Below, piece by piece: positions 35,587-44,699 of a DNA stretch of 64,000 nt (position 1 is its first letter; every line of letters starts with the position of its first letter). The DNA comes from Acidobacteria bacterium Ga0077534 (GTDB lineage: Bacteria > Acidobacteriota > Blastocatellia > Pyrinomonadales > Pyrinomonadaceae). The translations under genes were made by a program, and so were the position numbers. Location: contig LNEI01000018.1 of assembly GCA_001464455.1 (NCBI GenBank), positions 1 to 64,000 on the forward strand, read 5' to 3'. The notes beneath the pieces are model-generated. The model saw only the letters and a list, made by a program, of their open reading frames with translations, did no database searches and had not been told where the DNA came from.

Positions 35587-37926
35587 TTACTCCAGCCCCA
35601 CGAAATTCACGTTCGTCGCATCAGTTACGCCGAGGCTCAGTGTCTGAGGCGAGAACCGGTACCGTTTGCTCGCGGCCGTGAGCGTGTAGCTCGACCCGCC
35701 GTTTACATCTGAGAATGAGTAGATTCCAAATGAACTCGTCGTCGCTATTCTGCGGTTCCCTGCCCCATCGATCAGAGTTACGCGGAGATTTCCGAGATTC
35801 TGGCCTGTCGGGGAGGTGACCCGTCCTGATACCGTGACCGGGACAGACACGACGATCGAAAAGTTATTGTTGTTAATATCGAAAAAGATCTTACCAACGC
35901 CCTCGATCTTGATCCTGGCATTGGTAGTGTTCACATTCGGCAGAACAACCGTTTCCGAACCGTCGTTCGGCGTGCTTGCTGCCAGTACCGTTGGAAAGGT
36001 CAATCCGCCGTCAGTTGAGAGCGATATCTTGACGTTCGCGGCATTGACAGGGCTGTTGTTAGTACCGTTTACGTTCCACGTAACAGCCTGACTCGACCCG
36101 CCATTGTAGCTGATGCCCGCGGTCCCTTGGGATGTTATTTCGAACGGGCCACTGTTACCGTCTACCGCGATGTTGGCGGTCGCAGTGTTAACGCCGCCGC
36201 CATTCGGGCGGTTATCGCGGACGATCACCTGAAAGGTCAATGCCCTGCCGATCTGAGGCAAAAGCTCTCCGGTGAGGCACGTAGACGTGATACAGGTGTA
36301 CTGTGCCGGCGGAACATTGGCATTGTTCAGAATGTACTGGAGCGATGGAAATATCCTGGTCGGAGAGGTAGTTGGCAAATAGGGCCTAAAGATCGGCCGC
36401 GCGCCGTCAGCATCTGTATTCGGTATCGCCGTCGTTACGGCACCCAGGTCGTACTGCTGCCAGTCGTATGTTAGCGTATCGCCATTCGCATCGGTCCCGA
36501 TCGCTGTTAGAGAAAACGGCGTTTGTTTCGGTATATCGAAGATTATCCCGCCCTCGACCGAAACCTCAGGCGGCGTATTTCCAGTGTTCGTAGTCTGGGC
36601 ACAGGTGTTACCGTTACCGTTCTGGCTAAAGTTGACTATCGCTTCGATACTACGCACATGAAAGGTATCGATGCTGTTGCGGGCCAGGTTCTGCGAGCCG
36701 CAGATACCCGCATAGGCCATGACTGTTACGCCGCTTCCCGGTTCGTAAGCGGAACCCGCCGAACGCTGTCCGGAACAGCCGCCTCCGCTATTGTAAGTGT
36801 GATTAGCACCCCACTGATGCCCCATCTCGTGAGCGACATAATCGATCGCAAAAGCGTCGCCGATCGGATTGGGCAAGCCCGTCACCCCTCGTGCCTTGCT
36901 GCCGCCGCAAGGGCCGTTGAGAGTAGCGACCCCGCCGCCGCCAGTGCTAAAAACATGGCCGATGTCGTAGTTAGCGGACTGGATCAACTGGTTTACGATC
37001 GTTGTGTTTTGACCGAGCAGGGTTGAGCCGTTGTCATTGTTGAAGGGATCGTTGGTTGAGTCGCAGGCCGAACCGCCAGTTCCGACGGGGCAATTCATGT
37101 TGTTGCCCGCGAATATCAGTAGATCGTTATTCGCTATCATCACCATGCGTATGGCAACGTCGCGTTCAAAAACGCCGTTGACCCGGTTCATGATCAAAAC
37201 CTGAGCCGCAAGCGTTCCTGCGATCGTGTTGCCGCCAACGGCGACCGCATATTCGTTGGTCGCCGAAACGGCCAGTCGATAGGTGCGAAGCTGAGTTCCG
37301 GCGGTTACCTCCGGTGCATCACCAAACCCGCTGCGAGCCGCGTTGAGGCTTTCGTGCAAAAACGTTTCGAGCGACGGGTCACCGACTTCGCATTTGAAAT
37401 CACTGGTACGCTCGAGGTCGTTCTTGTAGTAGGTAACGTAATTGTCCGTGTCGCCGACCGCATACGGATCCACCAAAACGGTTCCCGTTGCAGACAAAAC
37501 GATCGCGTGAAACCCATTCGGCAAGAGGTCAAAACGGGCGGTGGCGGTCGGGTCATCGATACCGCGGGCGACGTACGTGGCTCCCAATTCCGGGTACTTT
37601 TCGAGCAGTCCCGGCTCAACAATGAGCGAGTGCTCAAAACTGTACTTTTCATAACGCCCGTCTGGCATTGGCAGTTCAATGATCGCCTCCGAAGCCGACC
37701 GGGAAAATTCTTTTGGCGCCGTTGCGAGCAGGTTACGCAATTCGTCCTTGTTCAGGCGAACGGTGCGGTAAATCTCGGGCGTTTGGGTTCGCTGTACTGG
37801 CCGAAGTTTCAGGTCAGCATCGCTTATTTCCGTCCATATCCCATCTCCGCCGGACGCAAAGGTCGAACTGGCGGCGGCAAAAACACAGGTGGCAACGAGT
37901 AGAAACAAAAAACGATTCTTTTTCAT
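35587..37926 (-). CDS. Secreted zinc metalloprotease (M12B/reprolysin-like)
   Basis: 779 residues. A signal peptide (1-25) and a prodomain precede the zinc motif HEMGHQWGANH (HExxHxxxxxH, about residue 360), with a Met-turn candidate (VMAYAGIC, ~400). Downstream are Ig/cadherin-like segments and a C-terminal carboxypeptidase-regulatory-like domain (SGRVTSPTGQNLGNLRVTL, about 700-779). No type IX sorting tag is seen. Likely a digestive or surface protease. Single gene, terminator at its 3' side. Confidence 0.88.
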   Translation of the reverse strand: MKKNRFLFLLVATCVFAAASSTFASGGDGIWTEISDADLKLRPVQRTQTPEIYRTVRLNKDELRNLLATAPKEFSRSASEAIIELPMPDGRYEKYSFEHSLIVEPGLLEKYPELGATYVARGIDDPTATARFDLLPNGFHAIVLSATGTVLVDPYAVGDTDNYVTYYKNDLERTSDFKCEVGDPSLETFLHESLNAARSGFGDAPEVTAGTQLRTYRLAVSATNEYAVAVGGNTIAGTLAAQVLIMNRVNGVFERDVAIRMVMIANNDLLIFAGNNMNCPVGTGGSACDSTNDPFNNDNGSTLLGQNTTIVNQLIQSANYDIGHVFSTGGGGVATLNGPCGGSKARGVTGLPNPIGDAFAIDYVAHEMGHQWGANHTYNSGGGCSGQRSAGSAYEPGSGVTVMAYAGICGSQNLARNSIDTFHVRSIEAIVNFSQNGNGNTCAQTTNTGNTPPEVSVEGGIIFDIPKQTPFSLTAIGTDANGDTLTYDWQQYDLGAVTTAIPNTDADGARPIFRPYLPTTSPTRIFPSLQYILNNANVPPAQYTCITSTCLTGELLPQIGRALTFQVIVRDNRPNGGGVNTATANIAVDGNSGPFEITSQGTAGISYNGGSSQAVTWNVNGTNNSPVNAANVKISLSTDGGLTFPTVLAASTPNDGSETVVLPNVNTTNARIKIEGVGKIFFDINNNNFSIVVSVPVTVSGRVTSPTGQNLGNLRVTLIDGAGNRRIATTSSFGIYSFSDVNGGSSYTLTAASKRYRFSPQTLSLGVTDATNVNFVGLE

Positions 37927-38089
37927 AATTGTACTGCCGGAAGGGTAACAGATGAACCTATAACCGATGGCTTGAAAGTGTTAAGTTAGAGTTTAATAAA
38001 ACGAAATATAGTTGTCTACAATTTCCTTCCGGATTGTTCGACGAAGCAGCAACAACAAGCGTATTAAATGCTAATATAACGGTTTGCCG

Positions 38090-38962
38090 ATGAGCCAGAA
38101 TTCTCTTCAAACAAAGCCGGAAACTGCGATCGAGCCTCGACCGCTGCTCCCGGAACCCGACGAACTAGCCGCAATTACCGCCGTCGAGCGGGCGGGCTTT
38201 TCGCTCGCGCATCGGATGAATCTCGGCGTTTGGAAGCGGCTAATGACCTTCTGCCAACGGCACATCGGCTCGCTCTGGATCTACATCGCGACATACAATC
38301 TGATGAACGTTTTCGGTATCGAAAATGTAGAGAATAGCGATCCGAACCGCCCGCTCGTCCTCGTTGCAAACCACCGCTCATTCTTCGACATGTACACGGT
38401 TTCGAGCGTCATTTTCCGCCGCACAAAGCGGCCGATCACGCTCTACTTCCCTGTCCGGGCGAAGTTTTTTTATGACAATCCGGTTGGTTGGTTCGTGAAC
38501 TTTGTTATGGGCTGGATGTCGATGTACCCGCCGTTTTTTCGCGAAGATCGCGAAGTGAGAAAGCGTGAGTTCGATAAATATTCGATGCGGCGGCTCGTCC
38601 AACTCTGCACCGAAGGCCACGGCCACGTGATAGGCTTTCACCCCGAAGGCAAGCGAAATCTCGAAGGCGGCCCGTATGATCTGCTTCCCGCACAGCCGGG
38701 CATCGGAAAGGTTATCTATTCGGCCAAACCCGAAGTAATTCCGGTCTTTATAGCCGGTCTAGGCAACGATTTGCCGAAACAAATTCTCGGCAACTGGACC
38801 GGAGGCCCGAAGATCAGGATCTGGTTTGGCGAGCGGATCGATCTGACTGAGTTCTATGAAAAAAGCGACCGACTGCGTACCCACAAGGAGATAGCCGATC
38901 ATCTGATGACGAAGATCGCTGAGCTCGGTAACAATGATAAAGAATCAACCCTACGCGACTAG
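38090..38962 (+). CDS. 1-acyl-sn-glycerol-3-phosphate acyltransferase (PlsC family)
   Basis: 290 residues from ATG 38090; a TTG two codons upstream is in frame. Contains NHRSFFD (NHx4D catalytic motif, about residue 90) and FHPEGKRN (the FPEGT-like motif). It transfers acyl chains in phospholipid synthesis at the inner membrane; substrate specificity within the LPLAT superfamily is uncertain. Transcribed between two minus-strand genes, no partner in operon. Confidence 0.85.
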   Translation: MSQNSLQTKPETAIEPRPLLPEPDELAAITAVERAGFSLAHRMNLGVWKRLMTFCQRHIGSLWIYIATYNLMNVFGIENVENSDPNRPLVLVANHRSFFDMYTVSSVIFRRTKRPITLYFPVRAKFFYDNPVGWFVNFVMGWMSMYPPFFREDREVRKREFDKYSMRRLVQLCTEGHGHVIGFHPEGKRNLEGGPYDLLPAQPGIGKVIYSAKPEVIPVFIAGLGNDLPKQILGNWTGGPKIRIWFGERIDLTEFYEKSDRLRTHKEIADHLMTKIAELGNNDKESTLRD

Positions 38963-38974
38963 TGTAGAGGAAGA

Positions 38975-40198
38975 TCAGTTTTCGCAGCACGCTTTTAAGT
39001 AGGTCTTGAAAGCACCAAAAGTCCTGAACTTTTTCAAGTGTGAACTTCCGAGCGTTGTGGACGAGGCCAACCTATTAAAGTCATTTAGTTCCAATCGAGA
39101 TGTCAGGGCCTTGACCGACAAATGTTGAAACAAAGAATTGTTGTTCTTGTTAAAAACCTCTTCAAGTAGGAAGCTGAGGAAATCATCCGTCAATGCCAGA
39201 TCCAGATACGCGAACGTAGCAAGTGCGCTGTACTTAGGCCCTTTGTTGCTTCTGCGTTCTCGTAAGTAAAGATCCTTTGCTTGTTCGAAAATTTCTAGTT
39301 TACGACGTTCGTCAAGTCGACCTAGTTTACCAACATCAATGCCGACTTCATTTCGAATCAGCGTAACTATGTCGTTTGAACTTAGACTCCTGTTTTGCCT
39401 CCTTATTGCGGCCAATAGAGTTTTAAACGCATCTGGCTTACCGCGCTTCTTTGCCTTCGTCAATATCTCCCTTAACAATTGGTGTGAAGCACCATAGTAA
39501 AGAACTGACTCGGCGTTGAAGGTTGCGGGCGAATACGTCCAACTAAGAAGATTTGCGCGGATCGGATTGTAGTTCAATGAAATTTCCGGGAGGGTTTCCA
39601 TTTGCCTTTTGATCGATTGCGGCGGTGAAAAAGTGTGGCCTACTTCGCTACTCACATACTCAGCAAAGCCTTCGCTAATCCATGTGGCACCTTCCAGAAA
39701 CAGTCCGTCGTTGATCCGGTGAGTGAGTTCATGCGGGATATTTGTGTAGATTGTTTCACAGTGCTTCGTTACTCGCACGCAGCTAAGATCTATCTCCTCG
39801 CTACGGTCGTTAACGATAGGATAAACAAAATCAGCTCCTGTTGGGGCAGTCACCTGATAGCTTTCAGGTAATCGATCAAACTTCGCGACATATATCACTA
39901 TCTTTAGAGGAGCCTCTCGCTTAAGCATTTGTCCGGTAAGTGAAATAACCGGTTTCAATTTTTCGAGGACTTTTTTAGCAAAATCTCTGGAATTAGTGTC
40001 GCTTTTTACTTCAAGTGTTAAACCATCATCGAGCTTCGCCGTGTAAGAATGCTTGCACTCTGTTTCGAACATCTTTGTTAGGTTCCTGGGAAATCCGGTA
40101 TTAAGCCGACCCATGACAATCGCACTCTGACCCTGCGCCCACGAGCATAAGGTCAGAACGGCAAAAAAAAGAAAAACAAACTTGCAAACAAATTTCAT
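38975..40198 (-). CDS. Exported metallopeptidase-like protein (HExxH)
   Basis: 407 residues with a signal peptide (1-24). The motif PHELTHRI gives HExxH zinc ligands (about residue 170), and WISEGFAEYVSSE about 20 residues later offers the third ligand Glu, as in gluzincin/peptidase MA families. Codon use and base composition look AT-richer than the neighbours, as in the next gene, which may point to horizontal transfer of both. Peptidase activity inferred. Confidence 0.7.
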   Translation of the reverse strand: MKFVCKFVFLFFAVLTLCSWAQGQSAIVMGRLNTGFPRNLTKMFETECKHSYTAKLDDGLTLEVKSDTNSRDFAKKVLEKLKPVISLTGQMLKREAPLKIVIYVAKFDRLPESYQVTAPTGADFVYPIVNDRSEEIDLSCVRVTKHCETIYTNIPHELTHRINDGLFLEGATWISEGFAEYVSSEVGHTFSPPQSIKRQMETLPEISLNYNPIRANLLSWTYSPATFNAESVLYYGASHQLLREILTKAKKRGKPDAFKTLLAAIRRQNRSLSSNDIVTLIRNEVGIDVGKLGRLDERRKLEIFEQAKDLYLRERRSNKGPKYSALATFAYLDLALTDDFLSFLLEEVFNKNNNSLFQHLSVKALTSRLELNDFNRLASSTTLGSSHLKKFRTFGAFKTYLKACCEN

Positions 40199-40204
40199 GC
40201 TAGC

Positions 40205-40242
40205 AAAAAACGCAAGGCCATCAGTTTCTCGATAGCCTTGCG
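40205..40242 (-). terminator. Rho-independent terminator after the lipoprotein gene
   Basis: Minus strand CGCAAGGC pairs perfectly with GCCTTGCG around a 16-nt loop, followed by TTTTTT. Lies between the lipoprotein gene and the metallopeptidase start. Confidence 0.85.
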
Positions 40243-40252
40243 CGACGAAATG

Positions 40253-40861
40253 TTATTGTTTCACGGATGCGGTGGAACCCTCACAACTACCTTGAGTCTC
40301 AACCTCGTAATTAATTGTTACTGAACCAAGATAAACTAACCGTCCAGGACCTTGACCGCGGATATGAAAGGTATATTCTCCAGAGGGCAAATCGCAGCTA
40401 TTTTGAGTCACGCTATACTGGTATGACAGTTTTGCGTCACTTCCACTCGACTGCGAAGAGGCCGCCGCTAGAATCGTAGTTTCGTCACCAAGAAACGTGT
40501 GTACTGTGGCTCCAGTTTCTATCGGATCAAGCGTTGTTGTCGTCGGAGATAAAGCAACGTTGAAATTTCCGCTTCCAGAACCTTCATAATTTGTAACAAC
40601 GTCGACAGTCGCTCCAGTGAAATCAGAAGACCAACCGCCCGGAACATCAACGATCAACTTCGAATCCTCGGGATCCTCTATGGTGGGGGCGTCCCATTCA
40701 ATAGACACTCCTCCACCACAGGTTAGGGTACCATTAGCGTTACGGGTGCACTGACCATTTACGGTAGTTTTCTTGGGCTTCGGACATCCCGTGGCCAGCA
40801 TGGAGCAAATAACAATTAAACAAAGCACTAAACCTTTGTATCTTTTACTCTTGTCAATCAT
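40253..40861 (-). CDS. Putative lipoprotein of unknown function
   Basis: 202 residues. The lipobox LATGC (Cys about residue 26) predicts lipid anchoring. The mature part is beta-rich, Thr/Ser/Gly-rich and contains four more cysteines (CTRNANGTLTCGG, NSCDLPSG and a final QGSCEG), which may form disulfides. No family recognised. AT-rich relative to most of the window. Confidence 0.65.
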   Translation of the reverse strand: MIDKSKRYKGLVLCLIVICSMLATGCPKPKKTTVNGQCTRNANGTLTCGGGVSIEWDAPTIEDPEDSKLIVDVPGGWSSDFTGATVDVVTNYEGSGSGNFNVALSPTTTTLDPIETGATVHTFLGDETTILAAASSQSSGSDAKLSYQYSVTQNSCDLPSGEYTFHIRGQGPGRLVYLGSVTINYEVETQGSCEGSTASVKQ

Positions 40862-41306
40862 TTTCCTCTCCTATTATGATCGGGAAGAAAACAGGCCCTA
40901 ACGGGACACGCGCATTAAAGATAGTTTCTTCAACATCGGTTGAATCTCTGCAGTGTTTCGCGGTAAGATACTTGAGCTTTTGGTGTATCTCGTGTCCAGC
41001 ACACAGAGACGCTAAAAACATAGGCCGCCCGATTTTGTACGAATCGAGCGGCCTAATTTGGATCTGAAATAATGGCTACGGCGCCTTGGGAGCGACCTTC
41101 ACCGGAAATACTTAAATTCGATACGGGTGGAAAACGCATAAAAACCGCCACATTAATCGATTTCTTAGATTATCGTCTTTTAAATAGCACCCTGTCAAGC
41201 ATTTTCTCGAGCAAATTGGGGGGGGGAAGTGATTGATATAATTAGGCTTAGCTCGCCGAAACGGACTTGAACGAACGGCCCGCTAATTAACGCCATTAAG
41301 ATCTTA
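40862..41306. other. Intergenic region with hairpin and G-tract
   Basis: 445 bp without a convincing gene. It contains the terminator-like hairpin at 41013-41056 and a run of nine Gs at 41218-41226. Confidence 0.6.
41013..41056 (-). terminator. Terminator-like hairpin, minus strand
   Basis: TAGGCCGC-CGATT pairs with AATCG-GCGGCCTA around a 7-nt loop; on the minus strand a TGTTTTTA follows. It lies ~250 bp past the FHA-protease stop, so transcripts of that gene would end here. Confidence 0.65.
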
Positions 41307-42944
41307 CTAGTTCTGAACAGAAGGCGTTGAACTATCGGTATCGGCGACCTGGGTTTCGGCTTCCTTTTGAATTTCCTCAGGCGAACGCCAGCCTGCTTTC
41401 TTCAGCAATTCAAGGGCGAATCGTACTGGAACCGCCATGTTCGCGGCGGTACTCTCAGTAAACACCCCAAAATTAACTCCTATCACCTTGCCCGACTGCC
41501 CAAACAAAGGGGCTCCCGATCCGCCCTCGGCCGTTTTGGCATCGTGTACGATGCGGCGGGTATCCAGATCCGTTATTGCTCCTTGCGTGAGCAGCGGAAC
41601 TATCTTTTGCGACTGGGCAAGGAAATTGATCAGATTCTGTCTTGAGTTGCCAAACCGCTGATTTATCGACTTTGCCTCGGCATCATCGATCATTGCGAGC
41701 AGGCGGTCAGGGCCGCTCGGGTAGCCCATTGTAACAACGGTTTTACCGATCGTCGCAGAATCGGAATCAGTATCGATGGGTATCACCGGAATTTCTGCCG
41801 GAAGCATCGTCGGGTCTATCGTTCCGACCGCTACATCTTCGCGAGGCCCGAGTTGGCGAACTTTGAGCGTGAACGGCTGTCCAAAATTGGGGAAATAGAC
41901 AACGAGCTTCTTCAGCCTCGCCCGGCCGTTTGCCATCTGCATGATCTGCTTGACCTGATCGTCCTCTTCCCAGGGCTGGACGACGTGGCGATTGGTCACG
42001 ATGTAGCCGGTCCCGACATGAAAACCCGTGCCGATAAAATCATATTCAACCGGAGCTCCGTTGCCCTCGGTCGTAACGCCGATCTGCGGCTGCATCAACG
42101 GTTGGCTCGGCTCTTCGGACTGCATCGGCTCGTACGGATTTTCGCGGAATGCCTGCGGGTCCGCATATCTCAAGACTTTCCCGCTGCGTTTGTCGACCAG
42201 ATCGTAAACCCCAACGATCAGGCAAACAGCGCCGCCATATTCGACCCGAAGATTAGGAGCCAGCGAAACCGTCTGGATCAACGTCTTGTTTGTCTTCCCA
42301 AGTTCGTCGATCTGATCGGTCTGTTGGCCCAGCTTTTCCTCAAGCTTTTTGATCACGTCGTTTTGAGCCTCGGCAGTGCGGCGGCCCTCGCGAAGTTCGT
42401 TGTTAACGGCAAACCCAAGATACAAAACACCCGTAATAAAGCCGAGAACCAGGACAAGCGTGATCAGCTTGGTCGTCCACGATATCTCACGCGAAAGTTC
42501 CCGTACGAATTCACGAAGGAAAGCCTTGGCATCGTCGCGTTTGGCCGACGATGCAGACTCGAGAGCAGCATCCTCTATGAACCGCGAAATGTGCGGCTGA
42601 TCGCGGTTTGTCGTGATCAGAGACGAGCGATTCTCGAGCGAGAAGAACGAAAACGAGATGTCAGTCTCGTCGATCGCAATCGAGTCGCCATCGGTGATCG
42701 CGATGTAGCGGCGGATCGGGTTCTGATTTATCTTTAGCCCGACCTTGTCGTCAAACTCAACTATGCGATAGACACCATCGGTATTTTCGAGATCGAACCA
42801 CGGGCGCACATCGCCGGTCTGCGGAGCATGTATCTGCAGATCGCACGTCTCGTCCGAACCGATGCGAATGCGTTCCTGCGAGAAGAACTCAGTCCGCCTT
42901 TCGGTGCCGACGCTGATGTGAATTATGAGCCCAGTTGCCATCAA
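41307..42944 (-). CDS. FHA-domain membrane protein fused to a trypsin-like (S1C/HtrA-type) protease
   Basis: 545 residues. N-terminal FHA domain (about 1-100; IRIGSDETCDLQIHA, LKINQNPI), a single TM (about 155-180), a short coiled coil, then a serine protease domain with the triad His in TNRHVV (about 330), Asp in REDVAVGTID (about 385) and Ser in EGGSGAPLF (about 490). FHA domains bind phosphothreonine, so the fusion links Ser/Thr-kinase signalling to proteolysis across the membrane: the FHA part would be cytoplasmic and the protease periplasmic. No PDZ domain is seen. Start at the first of two ATGs. Confidence 0.85.
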   Translation of the reverse strand: MMATGLIIHISVGTERRTEFFSQERIRIGSDETCDLQIHAPQTGDVRPWFDLENTDGVYRIVEFDDKVGLKINQNPIRRYIAITDGDSIAIDETDISFSFFSLENRSSLITTNRDQPHISRFIEDAALESASSAKRDDAKAFLREFVRELSREISWTTKLITLVLVLGFITGVLYLGFAVNNELREGRRTAEAQNDVIKKLEEKLGQQTDQIDELGKTNKTLIQTVSLAPNLRVEYGGAVCLIVGVYDLVDKRSGKVLRYADPQAFRENPYEPMQSEEPSQPLMQPQIGVTTEGNGAPVEYDFIGTGFHVGTGYIVTNRHVVQPWEEDDQVKQIMQMANGRARLKKLVVYFPNFGQPFTLKVRQLGPREDVAVGTIDPTMLPAEIPVIPIDTDSDSATIGKTVVTMGYPSGPDRLLAMIDDAEAKSINQRFGNSRQNLINFLAQSQKIVPLLTQGAITDLDTRRIVHDAKTAEGGSGAPLFGQSGKVIGVNFGVFTESTAANMAVPVRFALELLKKAGWRSPEEIQKEAETQVADTDSSTPSVQN

Positions 42945-43099
42945 ATACGCGACGCGTTTCGTCGGTGAAATTCTAACATATCGCCGACCTTTTGCATCGA
43001 GATATCAAAGGATGAACGCCCGTCAGAAGAAAATGTTGCAGTTCTGATGTGTCGTCGGGATCAACAGTTGCAAGATAAGCGATCCGCCAAGGTTGATCT

Positions 43100-43149
43100 G
43101 CCCGCGAAAGACGCTCCTTTCGCCTATTTCGCGGGCAAATTCTTTTTTG
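43100..43149 (+). terminator. Attenuator-like hairpin just upstream of the ferredoxin gene
   Basis: TGCCCGCGAAA pairs perfectly with TTTCGCGGGCA (43100-43137) and is followed by AATTCTTTTTT, only 14 bp before the ATG at 43163. No + strand gene lies directly upstream, so it would act within the leader. Confidence 0.6.
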
Positions 43150-43162
43150 GTAGCCTATCAAT

Positions 43163-43558
43163 ATGGCAAAGCCCAAGTTCATCACCGACCGCCAGGAACT
43201 AGAAAAACTCGCCCCGATGCTCAAGGCCCCGATCAAGCGGCAGGTCTTCGTCTGCACCGGCAAATCGTGCTCAGCCGTCGGCGGGCAGGAAGTAATGGCC
43301 GAATTCTCTCGCATCCTGACCGAAAAAGGCCTCCGCCAAGGCAAAGAATCAAAAGGCCGCAACCCGCTCGGCGAGGTCGTCCTGACCGAATGCGGCTCCA
43401 TCGGCTTCTGCACCATCGGCACCGCCGTCATGGTCTACCCCGACGGCACAATGTACGGCCAGGTCCAGCCCGAGGACGCAGCGGAGATCGTAGAGGAGCA
43501 TTTGGAGAAGGGGAAGGTTGTGGAGAGGTTGGCGTTGATTGAGTTTGGGAGAGCCTAG
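43163..43558 (+). CDS. Thioredoxin-like [2Fe-2S] ferredoxin
   Basis: 131 residues. Four cysteines arranged as CTGKSC and CGSIGFC (about residues 32, 37, 75 and 81) resemble the thioredoxin-like 2Fe-2S fold of NuoE/Clostridium pasteurianum-type ferredoxins. It likely carries electrons in the cytosol; partner unknown. The last ~60 codons are repeated 710 bp downstream as a pseudogene-like fragment. The next gene starts 1 bp after its stop. Confidence 0.85.
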   Translation: MAKPKFITDRQELEKLAPMLKAPIKRQVFVCTGKSCSAVGGQEVMAEFSRILTEKGLRQGKESKGRNPLGEVVLTECGSIGFCTIGTAVMVYPDGTMYGQVQPEDAAEIVEEHLEKGKVVERLALIEFGRA

Positions 43559-43559
43559 A

Positions 43560-44075
43560 GTGAAATTTGCAGTTATCAAACCAATCAGTGTTATTTTAAC
43601 CGTCATCGGTATTGCCGGTTCGGTATTGGCTCAGGATCGAGTAAATCCGAAGGTCAAAAAGATAGTCTTCGAAGGTTCCAAAGTTTTCTCGACGTTCCCG
43701 TTTGAAAAATTCGCAACTAAAGTTGGTAAGACTCAGATCATTGAGGTGGATGGTATCAAAACTACCGTCACAACAAAACTGCTTCGGAAGCCTGTTTTCG
43801 TTAATACGGAAACGTGCGATCCGAATGGGGTGCCACACGTCGATGGAGGCTTCTTTTTTCGCGTAACAAAATTCCTTTCTTATGCCGTGGCTGGCCAGGT
43901 ATTCGCATACGATGTGGATTACGAGCTTTTCGACGTCCGGTCGGGTCAAGAAGTCGGAGCGACAACAGGCGGTATCTATGTGGCGTCAAATAAAAAAGGA
44001 AGATACAGTCAACAATGTCCACCTGACTTCAAGCTGGACTACATCCCTAAGTGGGCGAAGAAGCACGTTAAGTAG
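43560..44075 (+). CDS. Small exported protein of unknown function
   Basis: 171 residues from a GTG at 43560, adjacent to the ferredoxin stop; a longer in-frame start at 43539 would overlap the ferredoxin gene. A signal peptide (about 1-24) is followed by a beta-rich domain with two cysteines that could pair. AT-richer than the flanking ferredoxin copies, so it looks like a different-origin insertion between them. No family recognised. Confidence 0.65.
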   Translation: MKFAVIKPISVILTVIGIAGSVLAQDRVNPKVKKIVFEGSKVFSTFPFEKFATKVGKTQIIEVDGIKTTVTTKLLRKPVFVNTETCDPNGVPHVDGGFFFRVTKFLSYAVAGQVFAYDVDYELFDVRSGQEVGATTGGIYVASNKKGRYSQQCPPDFKLDYIPKWAKKHVK

Positions 44076-44255
44076 AACCGCTCGCGAGATCGTCCTAAGC
44101 GAATGCGGCTCCATCGGCTTCTGCACCATCGGCACCGCCGTCATGGTCTACCCCGACGGCACAATGTACGGTCAGGTCCAACCCGAGGACGCTGCGGAGA
44201 TCGTTGAGGAGCATTTGGAGAAGGGGAAGGTTGTTGAAAGATTGGCGTTGATAGA
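44076..44255 (+). pseudogene. Truncated duplicate of the ferredoxin 3' end
   Basis: About 180 bp matching 43363-43545 at roughly 93% by eye. It codes the second Cys pair (SECGSIGFCTIG) through the C-terminus but lacks the first half, start codon and first Cys pair. Nearly all differences are third-position and silent, with one Thr-to-Ser change, which implies that the copy diverged under selection before it was cut off. Confidence 0.75.
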
Positions 44256-44261
44256 ACTATC

Positions 44262-44639
44262 TTAAATGGGCGGCTTATCACCGCCGGGGATAACTCGCCA
44301 AAGAGTCGTAGGTCGTTCTGGTTGGCGGCGCTTAGCTTCAATGTAGAGAACACGAAACCCAGGCCAGTGGCATCGACCGCCTACCGATTCAGAAATTATT
44401 TCCATTTGTCTCTTGAACTCGTCTCGATCCGCGTAGATTACGACATAGAAAACTTGGGGATCGTCGCATTTATGAGCTTCCCAGATCGGAACTAGCTTTT
44501 CCTCAACAATTTCTCGATTTATTTCGGCAAGTTCAAGTAGCTTCTCGGCATGTCGTTTTTCCTGTGCGAATGAAACTGTTACTAAGGCCATCAGGGAAAG
44601 TACCATTGCGAAGCATATTCTTTTGACTGACCTCGTCAT
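44262..44639 (-). CDS. Small exported protein of unknown function
   Basis: 125 residues with a signal peptide (about 1-25) and a short mature domain with two cysteines (HKCDDPQ and GGRCHWP) that may be disulfide bonded. Its stop lies against the end of the ferredoxin fragment on the other strand. No family recognised. Confidence 0.6.
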   Translation of the reverse strand: MTRSVKRICFAMVLSLMALVTVSFAQEKRHAEKLLELAEINREIVEEKLVPIWEAHKCDDPQVFYVVIYADRDEFKRQMEIISESVGGRCHWPGFRVLYIEAKRRQPERPTTLWRVIPGGDKPPI

Positions 44640-44699
44640 TTAATTCCCCCGTCGTCTCATCCAAGACTTTTCTTCGCGTCGTCAAACAACCTCACCATT

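Noticed and set aside
44144-44265. Short ferredoxin-like gene from an internal ATG in the duplicated fragment
   Set aside because: It would lack both Cys pairs and has no ribosome-binding site; better as a pseudogene.
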